Assembly: GCF_027571405.1 (NCBI RefSeq)
Contig: NZ_CP092968.1
Coordinates: forward strand, 3,618,001-3,682,000
Direction: 5' to 3'
From: Methylocystis parvus OBBP
GTDB lineage: Bacteria; Pseudomonadota; Alphaproteobacteria; Rhizobiales; Beijerinckiaceae
Length of the DNA: 64,000 nt
Shown: one piece after another, positions 37,307-45,922 of the stretch
Position numbering within the stretch: the stretch's first letter is position 1
Layout: the number at the start of each line of letters is the position of its first letter
The notes under the pieces: model-generated
Database searches by the model: none
What the model saw: only the letters and a program-made list of their open reading frames with translations
What the model was told of the DNA's origin: nothing
Translations under genes and position numbers: made by a program

Positions 37307-38116
37307 TTACTCCGCCGGCAGTTTCTCGAGCAATTTCTCCAGCGGCTCCGAACTCACGGCTTTTGGCGGCGCGTAGGGCTCTTCCACCGAGGCGACGAGC
37401 GCGATGGCCACGACGGCCGCCGCGCCGAAGATGGCCTGGGCGAGAAGTTGAGGCCGGGCGCGGTCGAGATGCACCGCGGCGAGGCTGATTTGGCTGATGA
37501 GAGCGATGAGGATCACCGCCGCCCATTTGCGATCGTCCGGATAGGCGCCCGCGATGCCGAGCCTTTCCTCACGCGCGGATCTGAGCTTCATGACAGTGTC
37601 GATCAGGACGCGCTGAAAGGCGGATTCGATCTTCGCGGCGCTCGCGGCGCGCGTCAGCCGGTCGAGCGCCGCCTCGGCTTCGGGCGAGTCTTCGCCGTTC
37701 TCCATCGCCTTCCATTCGAGGCCGATCACCGCCTCCACATAGCCGCGAATGGCGGCGGGCAGGTCGCCCGCGGCGGCGCCATGGTTTTCGCTCAGCGCCT
37801 GGAGCGTCGTCAATTGCTCCCGCTCCATGGCGATCTCGCGATAGGCGCGGCGGTTCGCGTCCCAGACGTCCTGGGAGAGAAAGGTCATCAACAGGCCGAA
37901 CAGCGTCGCCGGAACGCCGACGAAGGGCGGCGCGACGCCTTTCCAGTTCTGCATCATCGGCGCGAGGGGAGAGGCGAAGGTCAGCCAGCATAGAAACAGC
38001 GCGAAGGCGACGAAGAGCGCGCCGACCGTCAACGCCATGACCTCGGTCGATTGCTCCATCCACAAATGTAGAACGCCGATATGCACGAGCCCGCCGCCTT
38101 CCGCCAATTCCAGCAC
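37307..38116 (-). CDS. DUF4239-type membrane protein
   Basis: The protein has membrane segments near the N-terminus (TVGALFVAFALFLCWLTF), a second with PPFVGVPATLFGLLMTFLSQDVW, and two near the C-terminus (WAAVILIALISQISLAAVHL, AIFGAAAVVAIALVASV). The helical middle has YREIAMEREQLTTL and IESAFQRVLIDTVMKLRSAREERL. This matches DUF4239, a bestrophin-like family of unknown function. GTG at 38116 with GGAGGGGG just upstream gives 269 residues; ATG at 38059 gives 250; the longest frame to 38275 lacks a signal of its own. Confidence 0.75.
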   Translation of the reverse strand: MLELAEGGGLVHIGVLHLWMEQSTEVMALTVGALFVAFALFLCWLTFASPLAPMMQNWKGVAPPFVGVPATLFGLLMTFLSQDVWDANRRAYREIAMEREQLTTLQALSENHGAAAGDLPAAIRGYVEAVIGLEWKAMENGEDSPEAEAALDRLTRAASAAKIESAFQRVLIDTVMKLRSAREERLGIAGAYPDDRKWAAVILIALISQISLAAVHLDRARPQLLAQAIFGAAAVVAIALVASVEEPYAPPKAVSSEPLEKLLEKLPAE

Positions 38117-38249
38117 GCAGCCCCCTCCGCGAATCGTTGCGTCGCCGCATAGAACATTCGGAAGACTGGCCGCGCCAGCGCTTTTTGCGCGCCCGCCGCC
38201 AGGGGCGGGACCCTCTTGCATCGGCGCCGATCCTCTGCCAAATAAGGCG

Positions 38250-38346
38250 CGGGAGGTTGGCGTCGGACGTTTCACTCGCCAACCGGGTCAGGTCCGGAAG
38301 GAAGCAGCCCTAACGAGCTTGAGCGGGTCTTCGTCCAGCCTCCTGC
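38250..38346 (+). ncRNA. ffs: Signal recognition particle RNA, small bacterial type
   Basis: The conserved SRP RNA apical loop is present: GGGTCAGGTCCGGAAGGAAGCAGCCC at 38285-38310 (the Ffh-binding GGUCAGG and GGAAGCAGCC elements). The outer ends GGGAGG (38251) and CCTCC (38339-38343) pair to close the hairpin. SRP RNA with Ffh targets membrane proteins during translation. Its position shortly before dnaX-ybaB-recR is also typical. Ends are approximate. Confidence 0.95.
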
Positions 38347-38371
38347 CGTGGTCTTTCGCGAGGTTCATCTC

Positions 38372-38728
38372 ATGAGCGAGGCGTCCTACCACGGGTCCTG
38401 CCAGTGTCAGGCTGTCATCTTCGACGCGACGCTCGATCTCGACCATACCGTCACCTGCAACTGCTCCCGCTGCCAGCGCCTCGGTTCGGTGCTGAGCTTC
38501 ACGCCGACTGAGAAGTTCCGGCTTGCGCAAGGCGAGGACTCGCTGACGGAATATCTCTTCAACACGAAGAAAATCCGCCACCAGTTCTGCAAGGTCTGCG
38601 GCGTCGAACCCTTCGCCTATGGCGCTCTCCCGGATGGAACGCCGATCGTCGCCGTGAATGTGAACTGCCTGGAAAGCGTCGATCCGCGCGCGCTCAAATC
38701 CACGCATTACGACGGGCGCAGCCTATAG
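38372..38728 (+). CDS. GFA-family (glutathione-dependent formaldehyde-activating-like) protein
   Basis: The 118-residue protein has the zinc-binding cysteines of the GFA/CENP-V fold: GSCQCQAVIF, TCNCSRCQRLG and FCKVCGVEPF. GFA proteins are small two-zinc enzymes; the namesake promotes S-hydroxymethylglutathione formation, but most family members have no known substrate. ATG at 38372 follows the end of ffs by 25 bases. Relevance to formaldehyde in a methylotroph would be speculative. Confidence 0.88.
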   Translation: MSEASYHGSCQCQAVIFDATLDLDHTVTCNCSRCQRLGSVLSFTPTEKFRLAQGEDSLTEYLFNTKKIRHQFCKVCGVEPFAYGALPDGTPIVAVNVNCLESVDPRALKSTHYDGRSL

Positions 38729-38781
38729 AAATTCGCCGCATCGCGGTAGAAATGGCGGGCGCGAGCCTTTAGACTCTTCCC

Positions 38782-40563
38782 ATGGACGACGGGCTGTTCA
38801 ACGATCCTCCCAGCGATGCGCCTGCGGCCGCCTATCGCGTTCTTGCGCGCAAATACCGCCCTTCGAGCTTCGCCGACCTCATCGGCCAGGAGCCGATGGT
38901 GCGCACGCTGGAGAACGCCTTCGACCTTGGCCGCATCCATCAGGCCTATCTGCTGACCGGCGTGCGCGGCGTGGGCAAGACGACGACGGCCCGCATTCTC
39001 GCCCGCGCCTTCAACTATGAATTGCCGGAAAAGGGGATCGACAAGCCGACGATCCATATGGACGAACTCGGCGCGCATTGTCAGGCGATCATCGACTCGC
39101 GCCATGTCGACGTGCTGGAGATGGACGCCGCGTCTCACACCGGCATCGACGACGTTCGCGAGATCATCGACAACGCCCGCTACCGCCCGGTGATGGCGCG
39201 CACCAAAGTCTATATCATCGACGAAGTGCACATGCTCTCCAAGGCAGCTTTCAACGGCCTGCTGAAGACGCTGGAAGAGCCGCCCGAACATGTGAAGTTC
39301 ATCTTCGCGACGACGGAGATCGACAAGGTGCCGGTGACGGTGCGCTCGCGCTGCCAGCGCTTCGATCTGCGCCGCATCGACGCCGGCCTCCTCGCCGAAC
39401 ATCTGCGCAGGATCTGCGAGAAGGAAGGCGTCGAGATCGAGGCGGAGGCGCTGGCCATGATCGCGCGCGCGGCGGAAGGCTCCGTGCGCGACTCGCTGTC
39501 GCTTCTTGATCAGGCCATCGCCTATGGCTCGGCGCATAGCGCGGACGGCGCGATCAAGGCCGACGATCTGCGCCTGATGCTCGGCGTCGCGGACAAGTCG
39601 CGTGTGATCGATCTTTTCGAGGCGGTGATGGGCGGCGACGTCGCCAAAGCCATCGCATTGCTCGAAGACCAGTATAATGGCGGGGCCGATCCCGCGCAGG
39701 TGCTGCTGGAGATGGCGGAGTTCACCCATCTTGCGACGCGCCTGAAGCTTGCGCCGGAAACCGCGCAATCGGCGGCCCTGACGCCGGAGGAGCAAAGGCG
39801 CGGCGGCGAGGCCGCCGGGAAGCTTTCCGTTCCCGCGCTCACCCGCGCCTGGCAGATCCTGATGAAAGGCGTCGACGAGCTGCGCGGCTCTCAGCGCCCG
39901 TTGCAGGCGGCCGACATGGTGCTGGTGCGATTGGCTTACGCCGCCGACATGCCGACGCCGGGAGACGCGCTCAGGCAATTGGGTTATGGCGCGCCGGGGG
40001 GGGGATCGTCCTCGCAGGCGCCCGCAAGCGCGCCGCGCGGCGCGCCGGTCGCCATCGCCGCGTCGTCGCCGGCGATGCGCGCCCCCGCGGCGCGGCCCGC
40101 AGTCGCGACGCCGGCGCCGGCGGCTCCCGGCGTCGCCGTCGCCAGCTTCGAGGCGCTTGTCGCGCTCGCCGAGGAGAAGCGCGAAATCCGCCTCAAGATC
40201 GCGCTCGAATCCGACGTGCGGCTCGTGCGCTTCGAACAGGGACGCATCGAGTTCGAGCTCGCGCCGGGCGGCTCCCGCGAACTCGCGTCGATGTTGATGC
40301 AGAAGCTGCAGCTCTGGACGAATGAGCGCTGGATGGTGTCGATCGTCGCCTCGGGCGGCGCGCCGACGCTGAAGGAAAAGCGCGAGGAGAAGGCGCGCGA
40401 AGAGCGGTCCGGGCTTGAGGCCGATCCGGTTGTCGCCAGCGTTCTCGCGCATTTTCCAGGCGCGCAGATCGTCGCCGTCCGAGCCAAGGAAAATGTTCGG
40501 ACAGACGCGGAAGACGCGCCGGACGTGCAATATGACGATATGTCGCCGCCCGAGGAAGATTAG
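38782..40563 (+). CDS. dnaX: DNA polymerase III subunits gamma and tau
   Basis: The 593-residue AAA+ clamp loader starts with VLARKYRPSSFADLIGQE, Walker A GVRGVGKTTTARIL, Walker B VYIIDEVHMLS and the arginine-finger region TTEIDKVPVTVRSRCQRF. The zinc-ribbon cysteines of Escherichia coli DnaX are mostly missing (one Cys in ELGAHCQAI), as in other Alphaproteobacteria. An Ala/Pro-rich linker (about 410-450) leads to the tau-type C-terminus. It loads the sliding clamp. A run of nine G's near 39997-40005 is a possible slippage site. Confidence 0.96.
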   Translation: MDDGLFNDPPSDAPAAAYRVLARKYRPSSFADLIGQEPMVRTLENAFDLGRIHQAYLLTGVRGVGKTTTARILARAFNYELPEKGIDKPTIHMDELGAHCQAIIDSRHVDVLEMDAASHTGIDDVREIIDNARYRPVMARTKVYIIDEVHMLSKAAFNGLLKTLEEPPEHVKFIFATTEIDKVPVTVRSRCQRFDLRRIDAGLLAEHLRRICEKEGVEIEAEALAMIARAAEGSVRDSLSLLDQAIAYGSAHSADGAIKADDLRLMLGVADKSRVIDLFEAVMGGDVAKAIALLEDQYNGGADPAQVLLEMAEFTHLATRLKLAPETAQSAALTPEEQRRGGEAAGKLSVPALTRAWQILMKGVDELRGSQRPLQAADMVLVRLAYAADMPTPGDALRQLGYGAPGGGSSSQAPASAPRGAPVAIAASSPAMRAPAARPAVATPAPAAPGVAVASFEALVALAEEKREIRLKIALESDVRLVRFEQGRIEFELAPGGSRELASMLMQKLQLWTNERWMVSIVASGGAPTLKEKREEKAREERSGLEADPVVASVLAHFPGAQIVAVRAKENVRTDAEDAPDVQYDDMSPPEED

Positions 40564-40574
40564 GAGAAGCGCCG

Positions 40575-40901
40575 ATGATGGATTTCATGGGGCTGATGAA
40601 GCAGGCCCAGCAAATGCAAGCCAAAATGGCCGAAGCGCAGCTCGAACTCGAAAACACCGAGGTCGAGGGCGAGGCGGGCGGCGGTCTCGTGAAGGTGACG
40701 CTTTCCGCCAAGGGCGCGATGAAGTCGATCTCGATCGATCCGAGCCTCGTGAAGCCGGACGAAAAGGAAATACTCGAGGATCTTATCCTCACCGCGCATA
40801 TGCAGGCGCGCGCCAAGGCTGACGAGGTCATGGCCGAGAAGATGAAGGCGATGACCGGCGGGCTGCAATTGCCGCCGGGCTTCAAGCTGCCGTTCGGTTG
40901 A
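40575..40901 (+). CDS. YbaB/EbfC family nucleoid-associated protein
   Basis: The 108-residue protein starts MDFMGLMKQAQQMQAKMAEAQ and contains the GGGLVKVTLSAKGAMKSISIDPSL block and a final KMKAMTGGLQLPPG. YbaB proteins form dimers that bind DNA without strong sequence preference. It lies between dnaX and recR as in most bacteria. Confidence 0.95.
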   Translation: MMDFMGLMKQAQQMQAKMAEAQLELENTEVEGEAGGGLVKVTLSAKGAMKSISIDPSLVKPDEKEILEDLILTAHMQARAKADEVMAEKMKAMTGGLQLPPGFKLPFG

Positions 40902-40903
40902 TC

Positions 40904-40933
40904 CCCCCTCTCTCCGTAAACGGGGAGAGGGGG
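40904..40933. repeat. C-rich intergenic palindrome
   Basis: CCCCCTCTCTCCG and CGGGGAGAGGGGG form a 13-base stem with one G-T pair around TAAA, between ybaB and recR. The type of sequence resembles the hairpins at 31358 and 41613. No T-run follows, so it is more likely a dispersed repeat than a terminator. Confidence 0.55.
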
Positions 40934-40957
40934 TGGCGCCGGGCGTAAAGAGAGAGC

Positions 40958-41563
40958 ATGGCCGAACGCGTCGCAGGTCCCGAAATCGAACGCCTCGTGC
41001 AATTGCTCGCGCGATTGCCGGGTCTTGGGCCGCGCTCGGCGCGTCGCGCCGTGCTGCATCTCATCCGCAAGCGCGAGGAACTGCTCTCGCCGCTCGCCGA
41101 CGCGATCAATGTCGCGCGGGAGCGCATCGTCGCCTGCTCGGTCTGCGGCAATGTCGATACGAGCGACCCCTGCACGATCTGCCGCGACGCGCGGCGCGAT
41201 CCGTCCATTCTCGTCGTCGTCGAAACGGTCGCGGATCTCTGGGCGCTGGAGCGGGCCGGCCTGCTCAATGCGCGCTACCATGTGCTCGGCGGCGTTCTCT
41301 CGCCGCTCGACGGCGTCGGGCCCGACGATCTCACGATCGCGAGTCTGATCGAGCGCGCGCGAGGAGAAGAAATTCGAGAGATCGTGCTTGCGGTCAATGC
41401 GACGGTCGATGGGCAGACGACCGCGCATTACGTAGCGGACCTGCTGGCCCCGACCGGCGTGAAAGTGACGCGGCTCGCTCATGGCGTGCCCGTCGGCGGC
41501 GAACTCGATTATCTCGACGAAGGCACGCTCGCCGCGGCGCTGGAGCGACGGACGGTTTTCTAG
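40958..41563 (+). CDS. recR: Recombination mediator protein RecR
   Basis: The 201-residue protein has the helix-hairpin-helix region ([19 protein letters not shown]), a four-cysteine zinc motif ([16 protein letters not shown]) and a Toprim domain ([31 protein letters not shown]). With RecO it loads RecA on gapped DNA. Third member of the dnaX-ybaB-recR cluster. Confidence 0.96.
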   Translation: MAERVAGPEIERLVQLLARLPGLGPRSARRAVLHLIRKREELLSPLADAINVARERIVACSVCGNVDTSDPCTICRDARRDPSILVVVETVADLWALERAGLLNARYHVLGGVLSPLDGVGPDDLTIASLIERARGEEIREIVLAVNATVDGQTTAHYVADLLAPTGVKVTRLAHGVPVGGELDYLDEGTLAAALERRTVF

Positions 41564-41605
41564 CGGCTCGCTTCAATCAAAATTGCCATTTTTGGACCCC
41601 CACCC

Positions 41606-41680
41606 CGACCCTCCCCCTTTCAGGTGGAGGGAGCAAAATTGCGCCACTTTCCCTGAAAGGGGGACGGTTAGGGAAGGGTT
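41606..41680. repeat. C-rich intergenic inverted repeat
   Basis: CCCCCTTTCAGG at 41613-41624 is perfectly complementary to CCTGAAAGGGGG at 41652-41663, and the similarity extends outwards (CCCCGACCCTCC / GGTTAGGGAAGGG). The sequence sits between recR and the converging DsbA-like gene. It belongs with the other C-rich palindromes of this window and could also act as a convergent stop. Confidence 0.55.
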
Positions 41681-41725
41681 TTCACTTTAATCGAAGCAAG
41701 TCGCCAAGTTTCCGTCATCCTCTTT

Positions 41726-42385
41726 TTACTTCGCCGTCGTATGCGCCGCGATGATCTTGCCGAGATCGTCGACGGTGATCTCGCCTGTGTATCTGTCGCC
41801 ATTGACGAAGAAGGTCGGCGTCGAGTTCACGCCGAATTTTTCGTTCGCGCGCGTGCGGACCGCAGCGATCTTCTCATAGAGCGCCTTGTCTTTCAGCACC
41901 GCGTCGAATTTGTCCTGGCCGATGCCGGTCTGCTTCAACACATTGGCGAGGCCGTCGAGCGGATTATCGACAAAGGCCCAGTTTTTCTGCTGAGCGAAAA
42001 GAAGGTCCACGGCGGCGTCGCGCTTGTCGCCCAGTTCGCGGGCGACCATGAAGGCGGCGAAGGCGAGCGGATCGAGCGGGAATTCCCGCAGAATGAATTT
42101 CGCCTTGCCGGTATTGATGAAATCCTTCTTCAGCGCCGGATAGACCTCCTTGTGGAAGGCCGCGCAATGGCTGCACGTCATCGAGGCGTATTCGACGATC
42201 GTCACCGGCGCCTTCGCGTCGCCCTCGACGATGTCGGGCAAGGCGTTCGGCGCCATCAGCTCTTCCACGGGGATCTTGCCCGCCGGAGCTTTGTCGGCGA
42301 GAGCGGGGCTCGCGGCGAAAGCGAGCGCGCCGGCGGCGAAGGCGAGGAAGCGTCGGCGGGAAAGCGCGAAAATCGGGAAGGACAT
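41726..42385 (-). CDS. DsbA-family thiol:disulfide oxidoreductase
   Basis: The 219-residue protein has an N-terminal signal with a twin-arginine-like core (ALSRRRFLAFAAGALAFAASPALA). It carries a thioredoxin-fold active site CSHC in YASMTCSHCAAFHKEVYP and the cis-proline loop NSTPTFFVNG. It forms or reshuffles disulfide bonds in the periplasm. ATG at 42385 is used; ATG at 42397 would add four residues. In some relatives such a gene precedes smc, but here it is far away. Confidence 0.93.
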   Translation of the reverse strand: MSFPIFALSRRRFLAFAAGALAFAASPALADKAPAGKIPVEELMAPNALPDIVEGDAKAPVTIVEYASMTCSHCAAFHKEVYPALKKDFINTGKAKFILREFPLDPLAFAAFMVARELGDKRDAAVDLLFAQQKNWAFVDNPLDGLANVLKQTGIGQDKFDAVLKDKALYEKIAAVRTRANEKFGVNSTPTFFVNGDRYTGEITVDDLGKIIAAHTTAK

Positions 42386-42472
42386 GGAGCGGCCCATTTT
42401 TAGAATAAACGGCGGAGCGAACATAGTCGCTCCGCCGACGGTGGCAAACGCTATTTGGCGCCGGCGCGGGCG

Positions 42473-42691
42473 CTATCTCTTCTTCGTGGGAACGCCATGG
42501 GTCGGCCGGACGAAATAATAGATCAGGGCGATCCCCGCGAAGACGGCGCCGGCCCAGAAGACCACGTCGCCGATCTGGAGGTCCTGCATGCTGAAGCTCG
42601 CCACACTGACGAGCAGGCCGCCAATGGCGAACCATAGCGGCGTCTGGCCACGTTCCTGAGGCTGCGGCTTTTTGTTCGTGAATTGAGACAT
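42473..42691 (-). CDS. Small two-helix membrane protein of unknown function
   Basis: The 72-residue protein has a polar N-terminus (NKKPQPQERGQTP) and two membrane helices (about 18-34 and 43-61, PLWFAIGGLLVSVASF and VVFWAGAVFAGIALIYYFV), with a basic C-terminus. GGGAGGAG-like sequence lies just upstream of the ATG. I do not recognise the family. Confidence 0.65.
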   Translation of the reverse strand: MSQFTNKKPQPQERGQTPLWFAIGGLLVSVASFSMQDLQIGDVVFWAGAVFAGIALIYYFVRPTHGVPTKKR

Positions 42692-42861
42692 TTCTCCCTC
42701 CTCGTTCGTTTTTTCCGATCATATCGCGCCTGCCCGGCGCGACGAAAGGAGGGATGTCGCTGGACCATTCGTCCGGCTCGCTTCGCGGCGCCGGTGGCGC
42801 TTAGTCTGAGGTCGTTGGCCCTTTAGACTCGGACTCTCGCCGCGAAGGAGACGATTCGACA

Positions 42862-43431
42862 ATGTCCCGACGGATCGCCCGCGCCGCCGCGCCGGCGCTG
42901 CTTTCCGCGCTGGTCATGGGCCTTGTCGGCCTGCTGGCCGTTCTCGTCAGGCAGCCCTGGCTCTTTCCGAGCCTGGGGCCGACGATTTTCCTGTTGGCGA
43001 CGAGCCCCGCCGACCCTGCCGCGCGGCCGTGGAACGTCTTCCTGGGCCATGCGATCGGCGTCGCTGCCGGCTTTGGGGCGCTGTTCCTGTTCGGGGCGCA
43101 GGAAACGCCGTCCGTCTTCGCCGCCGACGCGGTTTCGATGAGCCGCGCCGCCGCGACCGCGCTCGCCGTCGGCGCCACCATGCTGCTGCAAACGCTGTCC
43201 GACGCGAAGCATCCCCCCGCCGCCGCGACGACGATGCTGATCACCCTTGGCGGGATGCCGGCGTCGTGGCTCACGGCGGCTGCGGTTGCTGTCGGCGTCG
43301 CGCTGGTGATGGCGCTGGGTTACGCGCTTCCCTGCGCCGCGAGACATTTACGCAAAAAAAGCGGGCTCCCGAAGGAGCCCGCCAATCTCAAAGCGATCCG
43401 CGCGCTGATCAGCGCGAATAGAATTCGATGA
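42862..43431 (+). CDS. HPP family membrane protein
   Basis: The 189-residue protein has about four membrane segments and the HPP family motifs [33 protein letters not shown] and [18 protein letters not shown]. Some HPP proteins transport nitrite in chloroplasts or cyanobacteria; the function here is open. The last 26 codons run through the rpsD terminator and overlap the rpsD stop codon on the other strand by 23 bases. Confidence 0.88.
   Translation: MSRRIARAAAPALLSALVMGLVGLLAVLVRQPWLFPSLGPTIFLLATSPADPAARPWNVFLGHAIGVAAGFGALFLFGAQETPSVFAADAVSMSRAAATALAVGATMLLQTLSDAKHPPAAATTMLITLGGMPASWLTAAAVAVGVALVMALGYALPCAARHLRKKSGLPKEPANLKAIRALISANRIR
43354..43382 (-). terminator. Rho-independent terminator of rpsD
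   Basis: On the minus strand a 9-base perfect stem (GCGGGCTCC / GGAGCCCGC) is followed by seven T's. It lies 27 bases after the rpsD stop and inside the 3' end of the HPP gene on the other strand. Confidence 0.92.
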
Positions 43432-44026
43432 CGAGGTTCGGCTCCATCTGAACCGGGTAGGGCACTTCCGTCGCATGCGGGACGCGGGAAAGCCTGGCGA
43501 TCATCTTGGCGTGGTCGACATCGTAATATTCCGGCACGTCGCGCTCGGCGAGCGCCACGGATTCCAGAACCGTAACGGCCTGCTTGGAGGCTTCCTTCAC
43601 CTCGATCACGTCGCCGACCTTCACGAGATAGGACGGGATGTTGACGCGCTTGCCGTTGATGCGGATGTGGCCGTGATTGACGAATTGGCGCGCGGCGAAG
43701 ACCGTCGGCACGAATTTGGCGCGATAGACGACCGCATCGAGGCGGCGCTCCAGCAGGCCGATCAGATTGTCGCCCGAGTCGCCCTTCATGCGGATGGCTT
43801 CGGCGTAATATTTACGGAACTGCTTCTCGGAGATGTTGCCGTAATAGCCCTTCAGCTTCTGCTTGGCCTTGAGCTGCGTGCCGTAGTCGGAGAGCTTGCC
43901 CTTGCGGCGCTGGCCGTGCTGACCGGGGCCATATTCGCGGCGGTTCACGGGGCTCTTCGGGCGGCCCCAGATATTCTGGCCCAGGCGGCGGTCGAGCTTG
44001 TATTTGGCTTCTGCGCGCTTCGTCAC
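43409..44026 (-). CDS. rpsD: 30S ribosomal protein S4
   Basis: The 205-residue protein has the standard S4 sequence: [19 protein letters not shown] start ([21 protein letters not shown]), [21 protein letters not shown], and the S4 RNA-binding domain [25 protein letters not shown]. It nucleates assembly of the 30S body by binding 16S rRNA. It stands alone rather than in the alpha operon, as in other Rhizobiales. A structured, terminated stretch lies upstream. Confidence 0.97.
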   Translation of the reverse strand: MTKRAEAKYKLDRRLGQNIWGRPKSPVNRREYGPGQHGQRRKGKLSDYGTQLKAKQKLKGYYGNISEKQFRKYYAEAIRMKGDSGDNLIGLLERRLDAVVYRAKFVPTVFAARQFVNHGHIRINGKRVNIPSYLVKVGDVIEVKEASKQAVTVLESVALAERDVPEYYDVDHAKMIARLSRVPHATEVPYPVQMEPNLVIEFYSR

Positions 44027-44075
44027 TTTATTTTCGTCCTCTCATAATCGCGTTTTGCGCGCGAGAGGCGAAAAG

Positions 44076-44110
44076 ACGAAAAAGCGCCCGGAGCCGCTTA
44101 GCTCGGGGCG
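44076..44110 (-). terminator. Rho-independent terminator upstream of rpsD
   Basis: On the minus strand CGCCC-C-GAGC pairs with GCTC-C-GGGCG (44085-44110) around a six-base loop, followed by TTTTTCGTCTTTTC. It stops a transcript that comes from the right, about 50 bases before the rpsD start, so either the 44310 gene, an RNA, or an rpsD leader ends here. Confidence 0.8.
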
Positions 44111-44309
44111 TCGTCCAAATCCGCGTCGCTCGCACGCGCCCGGGGCCGCCGGGCTGTGGGAACGCGCCCTCCTCTGCCGGAAACCCGGCCGACAGGCGCC
44201 TTCAGAAGACGCCACGGGTGCTCGCCCGGCGCAAGCGATGATGCGACGGGCTGACGGGGAGCTAAATGATCAAGCTCCCCAAGTCAAGAAGCTCGGAGCT
44301 CCGTCAGCC
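44111..44309 (-). ncRNA. Candidate structured RNA or long 3' leader upstream of rpsD
   Basis: Read on the minus strand, this non-coding stretch holds several hairpins: GGGGAGCT..AGCTCCCC (44256-44280), GGCGTCTTC..GAAGGCGCC (near 44195-44213), GCCGGGTTTCCGGC (near 44176-44189), and it ends at the terminator 44076-44110. No credible open frame is present. It could be an independent small RNA, the 3' end of the 44310 transcript, or an attenuated leader controlling rpsD. It does not match tRNA, tmRNA, RNase P or SRP RNA as far as I can tell. Confidence 0.35.
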
Positions 44310-44705
44310 TTACGGCCAGTCGAGCTCCAGCCCTTCATTATAGGGGACGATCATGTCCGTATTGTAGGGCGGCCGCGAAGGCAGCGTCTCCTGCATGTAC
44401 CAGCTGCGCTGATTCGAGGCGACCGGGTCCTGATTGTAGTAGGTCTGCTGCAGCATATAGCGGTTGGTGCTGCCGACCGGCACTTTCGTGCCCGGATCGA
44501 GCCAGCTGCGGCGTTCGACGCCAGCGGAAGCCGGGCCGCCCAGAGACAGCGAGCGAGAGAAGGACGCGTCGCGGTTATGAGAGATCGAACTGCTGGCGGA
44601 CGACGACTGGCGGCTGTGCGACTTGGCGAGAACGTCTCCGCCCGCGGTCGTCGCGATCAGGCAGGCGAGGCCCACCGACATTCTGAAACCCTTACGCATC
44701 TGCAT
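44310..44705 (-). CDS. Secreted Ser/Tyr-rich protein of unknown function
   Basis: The 131-residue protein starts MQMRKGFRMSVGLACLIATTAGG with a probable signal peptide. The mature part is Ser-rich (HSRQSSSASSSISHNRDASF) and then Tyr/Gln-rich with WLDPGTKVPVGSTNRYML and PPYNTDMIVPYNEGLELDWP. No cysteine-rich or catalytic motif is seen. Family not recognised; probably periplasmic. Confidence 0.65.
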   Translation of the reverse strand: MQMRKGFRMSVGLACLIATTAGGDVLAKSHSRQSSSASSSISHNRDASFSRSLSLGGPASAGVERRSWLDPGTKVPVGSTNRYMLQQTYYNQDPVASNQRSWYMQETLPSRPPYNTDMIVPYNEGLELDWP

Positions 44706-44778
44706 CCTCTCAGGCTCGACGCTTCGTTCGCATCATATAGGATCGTTCGCCAAAAGCGAGACGACGCTTGTCCTGCGC

Positions 44779-45717
44779 TCAGTTTTTCGCGGCCTCAGGG
44801 TGAACGGAGGCCGAACGCGCGACGGCGCGGCCCTTTTTGCCCGGAGCGGCCGCTGACTTGGCGCGTGCGGCCCTTTGCGGCGGGATCGCGGCGGTGAGAT
44901 CGTCGCGCGAGACGTTCGCGCAGCCCTTGCCGCGCGCAAGTTCGGCATTGAGGAAAAAGTCGTTCAGGGCCTTGTTGTCGCCGCCCGCCGAATAGCTCAG
45001 CTTGTCGAGCAGGCAGGAGAAGGCGACGCGGTCGATCGGCTTGGCCGCCGCGCCGCAGGCGATGCCCGCGATCTCGAGCGGGACTTTCGCTTCGACCATA
45101 CGCGCCGCGAGGCAGGCGCGTTCGCTGGCCTCGACGCCTTCGCCGCTCGCCTGCGCGAGGCGGATGTCCGCGGCCTCGAAAGCGCCGAAACGGGTGGTCA
45201 GCGTCGCGCGTTGCCCGATCTTCGCAACGTTCAGGCCGGCGGCCTGGGCGTGATTCTTCATGTCCAGGAAGAAATCGGCGTTCGTGGTTTTGGGGTCGAG
45301 CTCGGGATGGACGTCGACGCGCAGGAAAGGCGCGCCCATGGTGAATTGTCCGACCGTCAGGCTGTCGACGCGCGGCGCGCCGTTCCTCGTTTCGCCGACG
45401 GCGACGATCTTCTTTTCATGTTCGAATTCAGGCGCGTCGACATCCAGCGACGCAACCGCCGGCTTGCCGCCGAGCGCCGACTCCAGCTCCGTGGTCGCCT
45501 TCGCAGAGATTTTCGCCGGCGCTTCCAGGCTGGCGGCTGGACCGTTATCGGCGACGAGCGGCGTCTGGGCGGGATGGCGAAGGAGAAGGGCGGCGGCTGC
45601 GAGAATGACCGAGGCGCCCAGACCCATCCCCGTGGCGGCCTTCACGCCGGCCGGCCGCGCGCGAAGCGGGCCATAGGATGACTGTTGGTAATTCTGGTTG
45701 AAAGAGGTCGCACTCAT
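44779..45717 (-). CDS. Membrane-anchored protein of unknown function
   Basis: The 312-residue protein starts MSATSFNQNYQQ, has one membrane segment (about residues 30-48, ATGMGLGASVILAAAALLL), and a large extracytoplasmic domain with four cysteines (SERACLAAR, AGIACGAAAK, FSCLLDKL, GKGCANVS). The C-terminus is basic (AARAKSAAAPGKKGRA). VGQFTMGAPFLRVDVHPE is a notable block. Similar predicted proteins are known to me only as Rhizobiales hypotheticals. Longer starts up to 45780 are possible. Confidence 0.65.
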   Translation of the reverse strand: MSATSFNQNYQQSSYGPLRARPAGVKAATGMGLGASVILAAAALLLRHPAQTPLVADNGPAASLEAPAKISAKATTELESALGGKPAVASLDVDAPEFEHEKKIVAVGETRNGAPRVDSLTVGQFTMGAPFLRVDVHPELDPKTTNADFFLDMKNHAQAAGLNVAKIGQRATLTTRFGAFEAADIRLAQASGEGVEASERACLAARMVEAKVPLEIAGIACGAAAKPIDRVAFSCLLDKLSYSAGGDNKALNDFFLNAELARGKGCANVSRDDLTAAIPPQRAARAKSAAAPGKKGRAVARSASVHPEAAKN

Positions 45718-45922
45718 CACGCAACTCCGGCGGTTCTCGGCAAGCAAACGTCTGCGTTGCGGAGACTCTCGCTGGGCCACATGGAATTAGGGTTAACAAT
45801 GCGCCTACAAGTTTGGTCATGGTGAATGGGAGGTTAAAGCCGCGCCGAGAAGCAAGATTGACACAGGGGCGTCGTCTGCTAGGGTCCTGAAATATAAGCC
45901 ATAATTTGGAGCATCTCCGACA

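Noticed and set aside
44111..44309. Possible 6S RNA or tRNA upstream of rpsD
   Set aside because: No TPsiC-like GGTTCRA motif, cloverleaf or clear end-to-end pairing with a central bubble was found; kept only as an unclassified structured RNA.
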